DNA of 43,561 nt from Ferruginibacter sp. (GCA_014379905.1 JACMKX010000100.1:1-43561); one strand, 5' to 3'. Shown: positions 15,984 to 25,524, counted from the stretch's first letter. Notes: a model not told the origin generated them from the sequence alone. Program-made: numbers and translations.

Positions 15984-17213
15984 ATGATGTGGAAATTACG
16001 CTTTGCGTTGCTATCTTTTATTAGTATCGGTATTTTAAGTAATTGTGCTGCACAAAAAAATATTAAGAAGTATCTCCGAAATGACGCCGTGTCTTTCGTA
16101 GATAGCAATTTAAATCATGCTTATCGCCAGTATTTATTTTTCAGTCAAAATATTCCTGATAGCGTTTTTCCCAGGTCACTCAGTAAAGAAGGGAATCTTG
16201 TGCCAGGCAATTCCGGCTGGTGGTGCAGTGGTTTTTATCCCGGTACATTGTTATTGCTACAGGAAAATTTTAAAAATGATACACTGAAGCAGGAAACCAA
16301 AGAGAAACTAAAGATCCTGGAAAAAGAAAAATTCAATACGTCGACGCATGACCTCGGTTTTATGATGTATTGCAGTTTCGGTAATCTCAATCGTATTACC
16401 CCGGATACCATGTTTAAAAATACTTTGGTGCAGAGTGCAAGGTCATTGTCAACAAGATTTAGCCCGGTTACCAATTGTATCCGCTCCTGGGATTCAGAAA
16501 ATAAAAAAGAGTTCATTGTTATCATTGACAATATGATGAACCTTGAATTGCTTTTCTATGCAACAAAAGCTACGGGTGACTCTTCCTATTATAAAACTGC
16601 GGTAACACATGCCAACACCACTATGCGACATTATTTCAGGCCAGACCATAGTTCCTATCACCTGGTAGTATACGATTCAAAAACCGGGGAGATCATCACA
16701 AAAAAAACAGCACAGGGCGCTCACGATACGTCTGCCTGGGCCAGGGGACAGGCCTGGGGTTTATATGGCTATACTGTGATGTACAGGGAAACGAAGGATA
16801 AAAAATACCTGGACCTGGCTAATAGTATCGCTGATTTTTTATTGCATCATCCCAACCTGCCTGCAGACAAAATTGCTTATTGGGATTTTAATGCGCCGGG
16901 TATTCCGGAGGCACCAAGAGATGCATCCACCGGTTCGTTGATGGCAGCTGCTTTGCTGGAACTGGCTACCTATAATAAAGCATACGAGGCTAAAGAATAT
17001 ACACAGGCTGCGACCATTATACTTTCTTCTTTAAGCAGCAGCCAATATCGCTCTGCAATAGGAGAAAACAAAGGCTTTTTGATCAAACATGGGGTAGGGC
17101 ATTTGCCTTCAAAATCGGAAGTGGATGTACCGCTCACTTATGGTGATTATTATTACGTAGAAGCTTTGATGCGGTATAAAAAACTGGCCCAGGGGAAAAA
17201 CCTGTTCGAATAG
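15984..17213 (+). CDS. Glycoside hydrolase family 88 lipoprotein (unsaturated uronyl hydrolase)
   Basis: 409 residues from the ATG at 15984, which places a lipoprotein signal (LLSFISIGILSNC, lipobox LSNC) at the N terminus. GH88 landmarks in order: SGWWCSGFYPGTLLLLQE, THDLGFMMYCSFGN with a catalytic-type Asp, IDNMMNLELLFYAT with the second Asp, GAHDTSAWARGQAWGLYGYT and YWDFNAPGIPEAPRDASTGS. GH88 enzymes remove the unsaturated uronic acid left by polysaccharide lyases by adding water to the double bond. It should act at the outer membrane or in the periplasm. There is no lyase, SusC/SusD pair or sulfatase next to it, so it is not in a typical polysaccharide utilisation locus. Strong call. Confidence 0.92.
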   Translation: MMWKLRFALLSFISIGILSNCAAQKNIKKYLRNDAVSFVDSNLNHAYRQYLFFSQNIPDSVFPRSLSKEGNLVPGNSGWWCSGFYPGTLLLLQENFKNDTLKQETKEKLKILEKEKFNTSTHDLGFMMYCSFGNLNRITPDTMFKNTLVQSARSLSTRFSPVTNCIRSWDSENKKEFIVIIDNMMNLELLFYATKATGDSSYYKTAVTHANTTMRHYFRPDHSSYHLVVYDSKTGEIITKKTAQGAHDTSAWARGQAWGLYGYTVMYRETKDKKYLDLANSIADFLLHHPNLPADKIAYWDFNAPGIPEAPRDASTGSLMAAALLELATYNKAYEAKEYTQAATIILSSLSSSQYRSAIGENKGFLIKHGVGHLPSKSEVDVPLTYGDYYYVEALMRYKKLAQGKNLFE

Positions 17214-17301
17214 TTTTTTTAACGCAATGAAACAGAGATTACGCAGAGAAAACCAAGCCTCAGCGTTAGCTCTTTTTCTCCTGTTCTCTGTTATAAAATC
17301 C

Positions 17302-17330
17302 TACCTTCGCTGCTGTTAAAATTACAGCAG
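17302..17330 (+). promoter_or_regulatory. -7-like box followed by a leader hairpin
   Basis: TACCTTCG (17302-17309) resembles the -7 box with one change. It is followed directly by CTGCTGT (17310-17316) and ACAGCAG (17324-17330), a 7-bp stem with a 7-nt loop, eight bases before the ATG at 17338. It could be a promoter with a short structured leader or an operator. Confidence 0.3.
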
Positions 17331-17337
17331 TAATAAT

Positions 17338-17745
17338 ATGAAGTACAGTAAATGGATCAGCCTGGCAGCAGCCATCATTTTAATAGTCGTTTGTTTTTTG
17401 CCCTGGACTCATCATGCAGATGTGCAGAAGGATTTTACCGGTTTTTTTTCTGAGAAAGAGGCCTACGGCAAGCCGGGTAAATTTTTGATCTTTTTTTCTG
17501 TGGTCTCAGCCATACTGGTGTTAACTCCCAGGATATGGGCCAAACGAACCAATTTATTTGTAACGGGAATTATGCTGGCTTATGCCATCAAAACATATAT
17601 ATTGTATACTTCCTGTTATAATGCTTACTGCCCGGAAAAGCTGGCGGGGATTTACCTGGTTGTAGCATTGGCAGTTTTACAATTTGTAATGGGTTTGTTT
17701 CCTGATATGAAAATTGAGCAACCAGAAGCAACTTCAAAATCCTGA
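17338..17745 (+). CDS. Small integral membrane protein of unknown function
   Basis: 135 residues with four predicted membrane segments: WISLAAAIILIVVCFLPW, FLIFFSVVSAILVLTP, LFVTGIMLAYAIKTYIL and LAGIYLVVALAVLQFVMGLF. A loop with YTSCYNAYCPEKL contains two Cys that might pair. No known family was recognised. It is convergent with glnS: its stop at 17745 touches the glnS end at 17746. Confidence 0.8.
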   Translation: MKYSKWISLAAAIILIVVCFLPWTHHADVQKDFTGFFSEKEAYGKPGKFLIFFSVVSAILVLTPRIWAKRTNLFVTGIMLAYAIKTYILYTSCYNAYCPEKLAGIYLVVALAVLQFVMGLFPDMKIEQPEATSKS

Positions 17746-19401
17746 TCATTTCTTCACTTCCTTTGCCCACGCATCTTTGAGTGTAACCGTCCTGTTAAAC
17801 ACCAGCTTATCTTCTGATGACTCTTTATCCAAACAGAAATAACCTTTGCGTAAAAACTGGTACCGTTTATCAATGGTTGCTTCCTTTAGGGAAGGTTCAA
17901 TAAATGCATTGATCACCTGCAAAGAATCGGGGTTGATATAATCTTTAAAATCACCTTCTTCACTGGAAGGGTTCTCCACTTTAAATAAACGATCATACAA
18001 TCTTACTTCAGCAGTAGCCGCATGTTTGGCCGAAACCCAATGAATAACTCCTTTGGTGTGCAGCCCGCTGTTATCGCTTCCACTTTTACTTTCAGGGAAA
18101 TAGGTGCAATGTATTTCAGTGATAAGCCCATTCTCATCCTTAATAAACTGATCGCAGCGAACAATATAAGCACTCTTTAAACGAACCATAGCACCGGGCG
18201 CCAGGCGAAACCATTTCTTAGCAGGTTCTTCCATAAAATCTTCCCGCTCTATCCACAGTTCTTTGCTGAAAGGAATGATGCGTTGACCATAAGCTTCATC
18301 AGGTCCGTTTTCACTTGTCAATTCTTCACTGGCCTCATCTGCATAGTTCGTTATGATGAGCTTTACAGGATCCAGTACAGCCATAGCACGCAGGGCAGTG
18401 TTATTAAGGTCTTCGCGCAAACAAAATTCAAGCAAGCTAAAATCTACTATATTTTCTCTTTTGGCAATGCCAATCGTGTCGCAAAATTTAATAATACTTG
18501 CAGGTGTAAAGCCACGGCGGCGCATACCACTAATGGTAGGCATACGGGGATCGTCCCATCCGTTCACATGATGGTCGTTTACCAGCTGCAACAATTTGCG
18601 TTTACTCATAACCGTATAGCTCAGGTTACGACGGGCGAATTCATATTGATGAGAAGGAAATATCTCCAATTGTTCAATCAGCCAGTCGTATAGTTCCCTG
18701 TGCGGAACAAATTCCAGGGTACAAATAGAGTGGGTGATGTTTTCGATAGAATCACTTTGGCCATGTGCAAAATCATACATAGGATAAATGCACCAGTTAT
18801 CGCCTGTACGATGATGGTGGGCATGTTTGATCCTGTACAATAAAGGATCACGCATCAGCATATTGGTATGCGCCATATCAATTTTTGCACGTAGCGTTCT
18901 TGCGCCATCCTTAAATTCACCGTTCTTCATTCTTTCAAACAGATCAATGTTTTCTTCTACAGAACGATTGCGGTATGAACTGTCTTTCCCGGGTTCTGTT
19001 GGTGTTCCTTTTAACGTAGCAATTTCTTCGCTGGTAGAATCATCTACATAAGCCAGCCCTTTTTTTATCAACTGAACAGCGTAGTTGTAGAGTTCATCAA
19101 AATAATCAGAAGCATACAATTCATTCTTCCATTCAAAGCCCAGCCATTTTATATCTGCTTTTATGCTCTCCACATATTCTGTATCTTCTGTTACCGGGTT
19201 GGTATCATCAAAACGAAGGTTAGTATAACCGGGATACTTTTTCGTTAGTCCAAAGTTTAGACAAATAGCAGTGGCATGGCCCATATGCAGGTAGCCATTG
19301 GGTTCCGGCGGAAACCGTGTAACAATGGATGTATATTTTCCTGCGGCCAGGTCTGCTTCTATAATATCCTCTAAAAAGTTCAGGCTTTTCTCTTCACTCA
19401 T
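17746..19401 (-). CDS. glnS: Glutamine--tRNA ligase
   Basis: 551 residues, the usual bacterial GlnRS length. Class I signature RFPPEPNGYLHMGHA (HMGH at residues 39-42) is the ATP site; LRFDDTNP follows; VMSKRK is the KMSKS-like loop. GWDDPRMPTISGMRRRGFTP and REDLNNTALRAMAVLDPVKL are typical of GlnRS rather than GluRS, and a full C-terminal anticodon-binding beta-barrel is present. The enzyme charges tRNA-Gln with glutamine, so this organism does not depend only on the GatCAB route. The start at 19401 fits the family (MSEEKSLNFLEDIIEADL). Confidence 0.97.
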   Translation of the reverse strand: MSEEKSLNFLEDIIEADLAAGKYTSIVTRFPPEPNGYLHMGHATAICLNFGLTKKYPGYTNLRFDDTNPVTEDTEYVESIKADIKWLGFEWKNELYASDYFDELYNYAVQLIKKGLAYVDDSTSEEIATLKGTPTEPGKDSSYRNRSVEENIDLFERMKNGEFKDGARTLRAKIDMAHTNMLMRDPLLYRIKHAHHHRTGDNWCIYPMYDFAHGQSDSIENITHSICTLEFVPHRELYDWLIEQLEIFPSHQYEFARRNLSYTVMSKRKLLQLVNDHHVNGWDDPRMPTISGMRRRGFTPASIIKFCDTIGIAKRENIVDFSLLEFCLREDLNNTALRAMAVLDPVKLIITNYADEASEELTSENGPDEAYGQRIIPFSKELWIEREDFMEEPAKKWFRLAPGAMVRLKSAYIVRCDQFIKDENGLITEIHCTYFPESKSGSDNSGLHTKGVIHWVSAKHAATAEVRLYDRLFKVENPSSEEGDFKDYINPDSLQVINAFIEPSLKEATIDKRYQFLRKGYFCLDKESSEDKLVFNRTVTLKDAWAKEVKK

Positions 19402-19424
19402 GATTTTGTGTAATAAAAATTTGT

Positions 19425-19466
19425 CAGGCTGAGCTTGTCGAAGCCGGCTTCAATATGCTCAGCCTG
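19425..19466. repeat. Nested palindromic repeat upstream of glnS
   Basis: CAGGCTGAGC (19425-19434) is perfectly inverted at 19457-19466, and the loop contains another palindrome, GAAGCCGGCTTC (19440-19451). The wording CAGGCTGAGCTTGTCGAAG resembles a dispersed intergenic element found in many Bacteroidota genomes. It lies 24 bp upstream of the glnS start. Confidence 0.6.
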
Positions 19467-19540
19467 GCAGTATTCTAATGAATAAATTTGTTGATTATAT
19501 CATTCTCTATCGTAAAAGTAATCATATAGGCTATAATAAA

Positions 19541-19564
19541 AAACCTGTGGCATAACACAGGTTT
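19541..19564 (-). terminator. Terminator for the desaturase transcript
   Basis: AAACCTGTG (19541-19549) and CACAGGTTT (19556-19564) form a perfect 9-bp stem with a 6-nt loop. On the minus strand it is followed by a T run (TTTTTTA), as expected for a rho-independent terminator, and it starts 26 bp after the desaturase stop. Confidence 0.75.
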
Positions 19565-19589
19565 CATTTATAAAATAGTTATTTAAATT

Positions 19590-20672
19590 TTATGCAGTAC
19601 CCATATGCTTCAAATGCATCGCATGTGAAACAATTGCCTGTCGCATATGTTTGTATTCGATGTATTTTACATTGAATTCTTCGCAGGTATTTTTAATGAT
19701 CTTGCTGATAGCAGGGTAGTGAACATGCGAGATCCTTGGGAAAAGGTGATGTTCTATCTGGAAATTCAATCCACCTACAAACCAGGATACCAGTTTGTTT
19801 TTAGGGGCAAAGTTGGCCGTTGTTTCCAACTGGTGAATAGCCCATTCGTTTTCAATGTCATTGCTGTTTTCAATAAAAGCCGGAAAACTGGTATGTTCAA
19901 CGGTATGTGCTAATTGAAATACCACGCTTAATATAAGACCCGCAAACATGGATAAAGTAAGAAAACCAACCAGCCATGGCAGGAAACCAACCATGTATAT
20001 TGGTACAACTATCATCATAGCATAATACCCTATTTTGGCAATCCAAAAAGCAAAATGATCAAATGCACTCATTTTTTTAATTGGAACCGCACCTACTTTT
20101 TTCTTAAAGTACTTGGTGTAATCCGTCATAAAAACCCATATGATCAATAACAAGGTATAAAGAAACCAAACATAAATATGCTGGTATCGATGGATCTTAT
20201 ATTTTTTTTGTGTTTCGCACATGCGAAGCATGGGTTTGATCTCAATATCATCATCCACACCATCAATATTGGTATAAGTATGATGAATGATATTGTGTTT
20301 GTTGTTCCACATGATACCGCTTGCCCCCAAAGCATTGACAGAATAGGCGGCGATTTTATTCCAGAATTTGCTTTTGCTAAAACTGCCGTGACCACCATCA
20401 TGCATTACATTAAAACCGATAGCAGCTGTTAAACCACCCATTGCCAGGCACTCCAGTAAAGCTATCCACCAGGCGTCGGGCGTAAAAAATACAACATGAA
20501 CATATAGGGCTACATAGAGCGTCCAGAAAAGGATCGCTTTAAAATAAAGGCTCCAGTTTCCTGTTGCATCCTTCTTATTCTCAGTAAAATAATTATTCAC
20601 CCGCTTTTTTAATTCCTGGTGAAAGTTGGAACGATTGATGTTCCTGAACTTTGGTGTTACGAATGTGCTCAT
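19590..20672 (-). CDS. Membrane fatty acid desaturase
   Basis: 360 residues with the three histidine boxes of membrane di-iron desaturases: HDGGHGSF, HNIIHHTYTN and QIEHHLFPRISHVHYP. The Q in the third box and its position are typical of front-end or linoleoyl-CoA-type desaturases (DesA3/FADS-like), but there is no fused cytochrome b5 domain. Membrane segments lie around the boxes (ILFWTLYVALYVHVVFF, YTLLLIIWVFM, GYYAMMIVVPIYMVGFLPWL). It inserts a cis double bond in acyl chains using O2 and an external electron donor; which position is uncertain. 16 bp after bshB1 on the same strand, with its own terminator. Confidence 0.92.
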   Translation of the reverse strand: MSTFVTPKFRNINRSNFHQELKKRVNNYFTENKKDATGNWSLYFKAILFWTLYVALYVHVVFFTPDAWWIALLECLAMGGLTAAIGFNVMHDGGHGSFSKSKFWNKIAAYSVNALGASGIMWNNKHNIIHHTYTNIDGVDDDIEIKPMLRMCETQKKYKIHRYQHIYVWFLYTLLLIIWVFMTDYTKYFKKKVGAVPIKKMSAFDHFAFWIAKIGYYAMMIVVPIYMVGFLPWLVGFLTLSMFAGLILSVVFQLAHTVEHTSFPAFIENSNDIENEWAIHQLETTANFAPKNKLVSWFVGGLNFQIEHHLFPRISHVHYPAISKIIKNTCEEFNVKYIEYKHMRQAIVSHAMHLKHMGTA

Positions 20673-20688
20673 AGTATCTTTAATATTT

Positions 20689-21417
20689 TTAAGTATTCTC
20701 TTTTATCAAAACATCTAATGACGGCAGGCCGATCATTTTTTGAGAGATAAATCCTTCCCCATATTTTACGCCAATCATTTTGCCCATCATTTTAGAACGG
20801 TAGATAATACTTTCTAAAAAATCGGGTGTTGAAATGTAGGTCTGCGGCTCATTTAATCCCGGGTTATGAAACTGTGTGCTATACGCTTTAATTGACGCCA
20901 GTTTTATTTCCATCACGGAAGAAATGTCTATAACAAAATCGGGTTGCAAAAACCTGTCCTGTATATAATGCAATACGTATTTTGGTCTCCACGCTTCCTG
21001 ATCTTCGCCATCAACCACGGTTACCACCTTTCTTAGTCCTGATAAAAAACAGGCATCACTCACTAATTGTGCTCCTCTTCCATGATCAGGGTGCCTGTCT
21101 TCCGGTGCATTGCATAAAATAACTTCAGGCTTATACTTTCTAATAGCTTCAATTACTTTTAACTGATCAGCTTCCGTGTTTTGAAAAAACCCATCTCTCA
21201 AACCAAGATTTTCCCTCACATCAACCTGTAGAATTTTAGCAGCATCTCCCGCTTCCTGTTTCCTGGTTTCCGCTGTACCCCGTGTACCCAGCTCTCCCTG
21301 TGTAAGATCTATGATCCCGGTTTTTTTTCCGTTCTTTTTTTCTACCAATAACACCCCGGCACAACTTAACTCCGCATCATCAGGGTGTGCTCCAATTGCC
21401 ATTACATCTAACTTCAT
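20689..21417 (-). CDS. bshB1: Bacillithiol biosynthesis deacetylase BshB1
   Basis: 242 residues of the PIG-L/LmbE deacetylase fold. The zinc-site motif AIGAHPDDAELSCAG is at the N terminus and EDRHPDHGRGA carries the third ligand region. The segments LTQGELGTRGTAETRKQEA and LGLRDGFFQ are the hallmarks of the BshB1 branch. It removes the acetyl group from GlcNAc-malate in the second step of bacillithiol synthesis, in the cytoplasm. bshA and bshC are not in this window. It probably shares a transcript with the desaturase. Confidence 0.93.
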   Translation of the reverse strand: MKLDVMAIGAHPDDAELSCAGVLLVEKKNGKKTGIIDLTQGELGTRGTAETRKQEAGDAAKILQVDVRENLGLRDGFFQNTEADQLKVIEAIRKYKPEVILCNAPEDRHPDHGRGAQLVSDACFLSGLRKVVTVVDGEDQEAWRPKYVLHYIQDRFLQPDFVIDISSVMEIKLASIKAYSTQFHNPGLNEPQTYISTPDFLESIIYRSKMMGKMIGVKYGEGFISQKMIGLPSLDVLIKENT

Positions 21418-21601
21418 AAAATAATCCCGGAATTTGCCTGCAATTTACATTTTTGAAGCCAATAAAACTGTAATATAATCACTATAAAATGTTATAGATC
21501 CGGAATTCGGGTAATTATGATACAGATATACACGAATTTTTAGGGTTGTGAATAAGTTAGCATGTTTTGGCGCGGAAAAATGATAATTGTGTGACACACC
21601 A

Positions 21602-22258
21602 TCACATGCTGCTAAGCCTTCCCTGGGTTTTGACATTATCCTGGTAACCATGCATCCGTTGCACTTCTTTTACCAGTTTTTCTATCACGGCATCATCGGC
21701 GGCTGCATCGTAAGGCTGTTTTAAATTACTGTTGAAAAAGAAAGCAACTGTTTGATATAGTCTTGCATTGAATCCGCCTTTGTATTCCTTAATAATTTCG
21801 TAACAATTATTGCCTGTTTCGCGGTTGATGAGTTTCATTAAAACCTTGCCCTGGTAAATGGATAAATTAGTGAGCGGGTTGGTAAATTCTTTTCTTAATT
21901 CAGCTTCACGGGAATGAATGTATTTTTTACGATCGCCTTTCTTAGCAACGCCCACCAGGTTATCATTGATGTCATTCATTACCGCACCGGCCCTTCTTGC
22001 ATAAGGATAAGTAACATAAACCGCATTGCGAAGCCGGTTGTATTTAGCCCGGGCACTTAACTGGGCTTCATTGAGGCGGGAATAAAAATAAACATTTTCC
22101 AATGTTTTGGCTTCCAGCGTGTCGCCGTTATAAACTACGGCCTGGGCTGTAATGGTATCGGCAGCAATGTAACCGGGTTGTGCAGATGCCAATTTTCCTG
22201 GCAGCAGCAGTGCCACCAAAAAGGTTGTAGTAATTAAAAAATTTTGTAGCCGCACCAT
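21602..22258 (-). CDS. DUF4294 family exported protein
   Basis: 218 residues with a signal peptide (LITTTFLVALLLPGKLASAQ). The body matches the Bacteroidota DUF4294 pattern: NAVYVTYPYARRAGAVMNDI, then a helical region (KKGDRKKYIHSREAELRKEF), QGKVLMKLINRETGNNCYEI and YKGGFNARLYQTVAFFFNSN. The family has no assigned role; it is nearly always a single conserved gene in this phylum. It lies alone between ccmF and bshB1, 138 and 184 bp away. Confidence 0.82.
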   Translation of the reverse strand: MVRLQNFLITTTFLVALLLPGKLASAQPGYIAADTITAQAVVYNGDTLEAKTLENVYFYSRLNEAQLSARAKYNRLRNAVYVTYPYARRAGAVMNDINDNLVGVAKKGDRKKYIHSREAELRKEFTNPLTNLSIYQGKVLMKLINRETGNNCYEIIKEYKGGFNARLYQTVAFFFNSNLKQPYDAAADDAVIEKLVKEVQRMHGYQDNVKTQGRLSSM

Positions 22259-22396
22259 TGTTATCTACGTAAAATTAAGGGAAAGCGTATTCTTTAATAC
22301 AGATGAATGCTTAAAGTAACCTTAATTATAATGACTGTTTTTTAAACAATAACGCTGTTTGGCCAATTAAATTACCAGGATTTTAGTAAAGCGGTA

Positions 22397-24925
22397 TCAA
22401 TTATTAGCAAATAAAAACATGTATACCAATGCGCAACTAACAGCGAGCAAAGTAATGCCAGCAGCGGCCGGACTGAACCTTCCCCTCTGCAACATGCTTA
22501 TAACCAGGCCAATTGCCATAACTATGAGGCCGAGCCAGACAAGATTAACAAATGGAAAAATGAAGGCTTTGACCGTTACAAAATCTATTGGCAGATCAGA
22601 TTGCTTGATACCAACTTTAATATGATGGTTGTTGCCTACACCTGCAAAACGGAGGTAAAGATTTTGTGCGTATAGCGTATCATCATAATTGATTACACCC
22701 AATGAATCCACTTCAATCAATGGCATGGCAGAGCGTTTAACAGAATCTTTGCCTACCACGGTGATGTCGGCCATCAATGCAACATCAGTTGGTTTATAAT
22801 GATATTTATTATTGACAGGGTTCTTTAATACTTTATTAAGAATGATGTAGCCACCATTATAGAAAGAAGTATCACCTTCATGCATTTCCACTATCCTGAA
22901 CTGGGCGGTATCCTGTATGGCATCGTTATTTAATGCATAGGACAGATAGGTAAAAACATCTTTGGTAAGGTAAGATCTCGTATCCGGGTTACTGCTGAAA
23001 TTATTGTCTTTCATCAGGTATACATCAGGCTGAAGCTGAAAACTTTCCCTGATATTTTTATTGGCATCTTTTCTTTCAAACTGCAGGTTATAGAACTTCC
23101 TGCCTTTTTCCTTACCGGACGAATCTTTGGTATAAGTTACTTCATACTCACCCATGGCGGTAGGTACCTGCCTGATCAAAGTGAGGTTTTCTCTGGGATT
23201 GTCTTTTTCTTTTGTCATGGGATCTTCCCCGGCCGGCATTACAATTCCATTTACAGAACTACTGCTGATCACTTTTTTATTAGAAGAAGAGATCAACATT
23301 CCAAATATCATGAGGGCAAAACCTGCATGGGCAATAGAGGCACCGCCATGCAGCAGCTTTCCCTTTAATACTATCCAGATATAGGCGGCATTGGCAACGA
23401 ACGCATAAATAGTAGCGGCTAATGCCAGGTAAATAATAACCTGGAAACCTATGCCACGTTTATCATATTCTATCGGGTAGAATATCGCAAGCATTGTCGT
23501 AAGAATAACAGCTACCAGGGTAGGAAGGGCAATTTTCTTCAATAAATAATTTTTGCCGCTATCCTTGTACTTAAGGTATTGACCAAAAGCAGTTAACAAT
23601 CCAATAATGAAAGCGATGAGTACGCCCACTTTATTGTAAGAAAATTCTACGTCTTCCGGCGGAGCTATTGTTGTTCCAAAAATTGAATTGATGAGCGGAA
23701 CGGAAGTTTTGGCTATGATAAATATGGCTGTAAGAAAAAATACCAGCGAACCAATGAACATCCAGAATTCACGGGAGTTGGTACTTTCTTCTTTATGTAT
23801 CGTAGGTATTTTTTTATAGTGTATAAAAAAGAGAATAAGAGAAGGTAACGAAAAGGAGAGTACGAAGGAGGTGATCATTACTTTGATCACATTACCTTTT
23901 TCTGTAAATGAATGAACGGAAGTATCGCCCAATACACCGGTACGGGTTAAAAAGGTGGAATACAATACAAAGCAAAAACTCAGTATGGCAAAAAGATAAC
24001 TGGCCCTTAAAGAATGACCGGTTGATTTATAAACAACCATAGTATGCAGGCCTGCAATTAAAATAAGCCAGGGAACCAGGGAGGCGTTCTCAACCGGGTC
24101 CCAGGCCCAGTAACCTCCAAAACTCAATGATTCATAAGCCCATTTGGCGCCCATCATAATACCCACGCCCAAAATAGCTGAACTGGCCAAAGTCCATGGC
24201 AGTGCAGGTTTTACCCAATCACCATATCGTTTTGTCCGGATGCCGGCATAGGCAAATGCAAAAGGAATGATGGTAGATGCAAAGCCCATAAATAGTACAG
24301 GCGGATGAATGACCATCCAGTAATTGCGCAGTAAAACATTCAGTCCAATACCATCCTTTACATATTTAAGGTAGTCATCCCTTAAAAAGACAGGAGCATC
24401 TATCTCATTTTTTGTTAAAGAGAAAAGACTATTGCCGATGCGCAGATCGCCGATATAAATACCCAGTATCATGAATAATAAAAAGAACTGTGCAAGACCT
24501 ACAACAGTCATAACCGGGGCTTCCCAACCTTTGAGCATTTCACTGTTTCTCCGGGTAATGATGATACTTCCGAAAACAGCATGACAAATAGCCCATAACA
24601 AAAAGCTACCTTCCTGGCCTTCCCAGATGCATGCCAGTAAATATTTTTTCTCCAGTTCAAGTGAGGCATGCTTATAAGCATACATGTATTCATACAAATG
24701 ATTGGAGCAGATATAAAACACTATTGAAAAAACAATGATCAATGCAGCTACCTGAGCAAAAAATGCGATCCTGGCAAAACGGAGCCAGTATTGATGTTCA
24801 GGCTTTTGGATTTTACCCGATGAAATAAAAAATGCAATCGTGGAAAGTAAAGAAGCTATGAAAGCAAATATTACAAAAAAATGTCCGAGCTGGCCTGGAA
24901 GTAAATGTTCACCTATTGAATTCAT
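22397..24925 (-). CDS. ccmF: Cytochrome c haem lyase subunit CcmF
   Basis: 842 residues with about fifteen membrane helices. The WWD-type haem-handling motif GGYWAWDPVENASLVPWL is present, with WEGQEGSFLLWA and WMVIHPPVLFMGFASTI upstream, all standard for CcmF. A large soluble segment (about 560-800) lies near the C terminus before the last two helices. CcmF attaches haem carried by CcmE to apocytochrome c at the outer face of the inner membrane. The gene follows ccmE by 25 bp on the same strand, making a ccmEF unit. Confidence 0.93.
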   Translation of the reverse strand: MNSIGEHLLPGQLGHFFVIFAFIASLLSTIAFFISSGKIQKPEHQYWLRFARIAFFAQVAALIIVFSIVFYICSNHLYEYMYAYKHASLELEKKYLLACIWEGQEGSFLLWAICHAVFGSIIITRRNSEMLKGWEAPVMTVVGLAQFFLLFMILGIYIGDLRIGNSLFSLTKNEIDAPVFLRDDYLKYVKDGIGLNVLLRNYWMVIHPPVLFMGFASTIIPFAFAYAGIRTKRYGDWVKPALPWTLASSAILGVGIMMGAKWAYESLSFGGYWAWDPVENASLVPWLILIAGLHTMVVYKSTGHSLRASYLFAILSFCFVLYSTFLTRTGVLGDTSVHSFTEKGNVIKVMITSFVLSFSLPSLILFFIHYKKIPTIHKEESTNSREFWMFIGSLVFFLTAIFIIAKTSVPLINSIFGTTIAPPEDVEFSYNKVGVLIAFIIGLLTAFGQYLKYKDSGKNYLLKKIALPTLVAVILTTMLAIFYPIEYDKRGIGFQVIIYLALAATIYAFVANAAYIWIVLKGKLLHGGASIAHAGFALMIFGMLISSSNKKVISSSSVNGIVMPAGEDPMTKEKDNPRENLTLIRQVPTAMGEYEVTYTKDSSGKEKGRKFYNLQFERKDANKNIRESFQLQPDVYLMKDNNFSSNPDTRSYLTKDVFTYLSYALNNDAIQDTAQFRIVEMHEGDTSFYNGGYIILNKVLKNPVNNKYHYKPTDVALMADITVVGKDSVKRSAMPLIEVDSLGVINYDDTLYAQNLYLRFAGVGNNHHIKVGIKQSDLPIDFVTVKAFIFPFVNLVWLGLIVMAIGLVISMLQRGRFSPAAAGITLLAVSCALVYMFLFANN

Positions 24926-24950
24926 TACCTGGAAAAATTAAACTGGTTAG

Positions 24951-25364
24951 TTAGTAAGTGGTCGTTTCTTTTACGCTTTTCTGAAGCTGTTCTTTATCGT
25001 CTTTGTATTTGCTGGGGCATTTAAGTAAAATATCATTGCATTCAAATTTGCCATCCACCATTTTACCTTTCATTACAATACGTTCACTTTTCTCCAGGTC
25101 CTGTGGTTTGCTGTTTTTATAAATCACCTGTGTTTGTCCACCAAGGCTGTCTACAGCAAAAAAAGAAAGAAAATTTGGATTTTTTATCGGATCATAATCT
25201 ATAGGCTGGCTCTTATCCAGCCGGGCAATAAGGTGAACATATTTGCCGGGCTTATTACGGGCGGAAGCAATGGTGTCGTAAGTCGAAAAATCAAGTGAAT
25301 AGGCGAGTAGGCCACCTATCATCGCCGCAATACCAACTAAAATAATAATATGAGTTCTTTTCAT
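24951..25364 (-). CDS. ccmE: Haem chaperone CcmE, cysteine-type variant
   Basis: 137 residues from the ATG at 25362-25364 (MKRTHIIILVGIAAMIGGLL, one membrane anchor); the longer frame to 25484 reads back through the promoter at 25448-25455. The OB-fold CcmE domain follows: NKPGKYVHLIARLDKSQPI, FFAVDSLGGQTQVIYKNSKP, ERIVMKGKMVDGKFECNDIL. Classical CcmE binds haem through His in a HxxxY motif; here the matching place reads CPSKY (LLKCPSKYKDD), the CxxxY form known from some other bacteria and archaea. It delivers haem to CcmF, the next gene. Confidence 0.88.
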   Translation of the reverse strand: MKRTHIIILVGIAAMIGGLLAYSLDFSTYDTIASARNKPGKYVHLIARLDKSQPIDYDPIKNPNFLSFFAVDSLGGQTQVIYKNSKPQDLEKSERIVMKGKMVDGKFECNDILLKCPSKYKDDKEQLQKSVKETTTY

Positions 25365-25447
25365 TAAGCAGGAAAGTTTAATAGTACAACGTGAAAATCC
25401 CGGGTAAGGTTTCCGCATGCCTGGAAAAATCGTTTTGGAATGCTGCG

Positions 25448-25455
25448 CAAAGTTA
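25448..25455 (-). promoter_or_regulatory. -7 box of the ccmEF promoter
   Basis: On the minus strand TAACTTTG matches TAnnTTTG exactly. Transcription would begin near 25441, giving a leader of about 77 bases before the ccmE ATG at 25364 and ruling out the ATG at 25484. The -33 element is not obvious. Confidence 0.45.
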
Positions 25456-25524
25456 ACCCAATTCATTTGGGAATCCTCGCGCAAAAGATGTTTTTTAACA
25501 GTCTTTACTAACTAATTTTGCTGC

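Noticed and set aside
15984..17213. GH88 gene as part of a polysaccharide utilisation locus
   Set aside because: No SusC/SusD, lyase or sulfatase gene is adjacent; neighbours are a small membrane protein and glnS.
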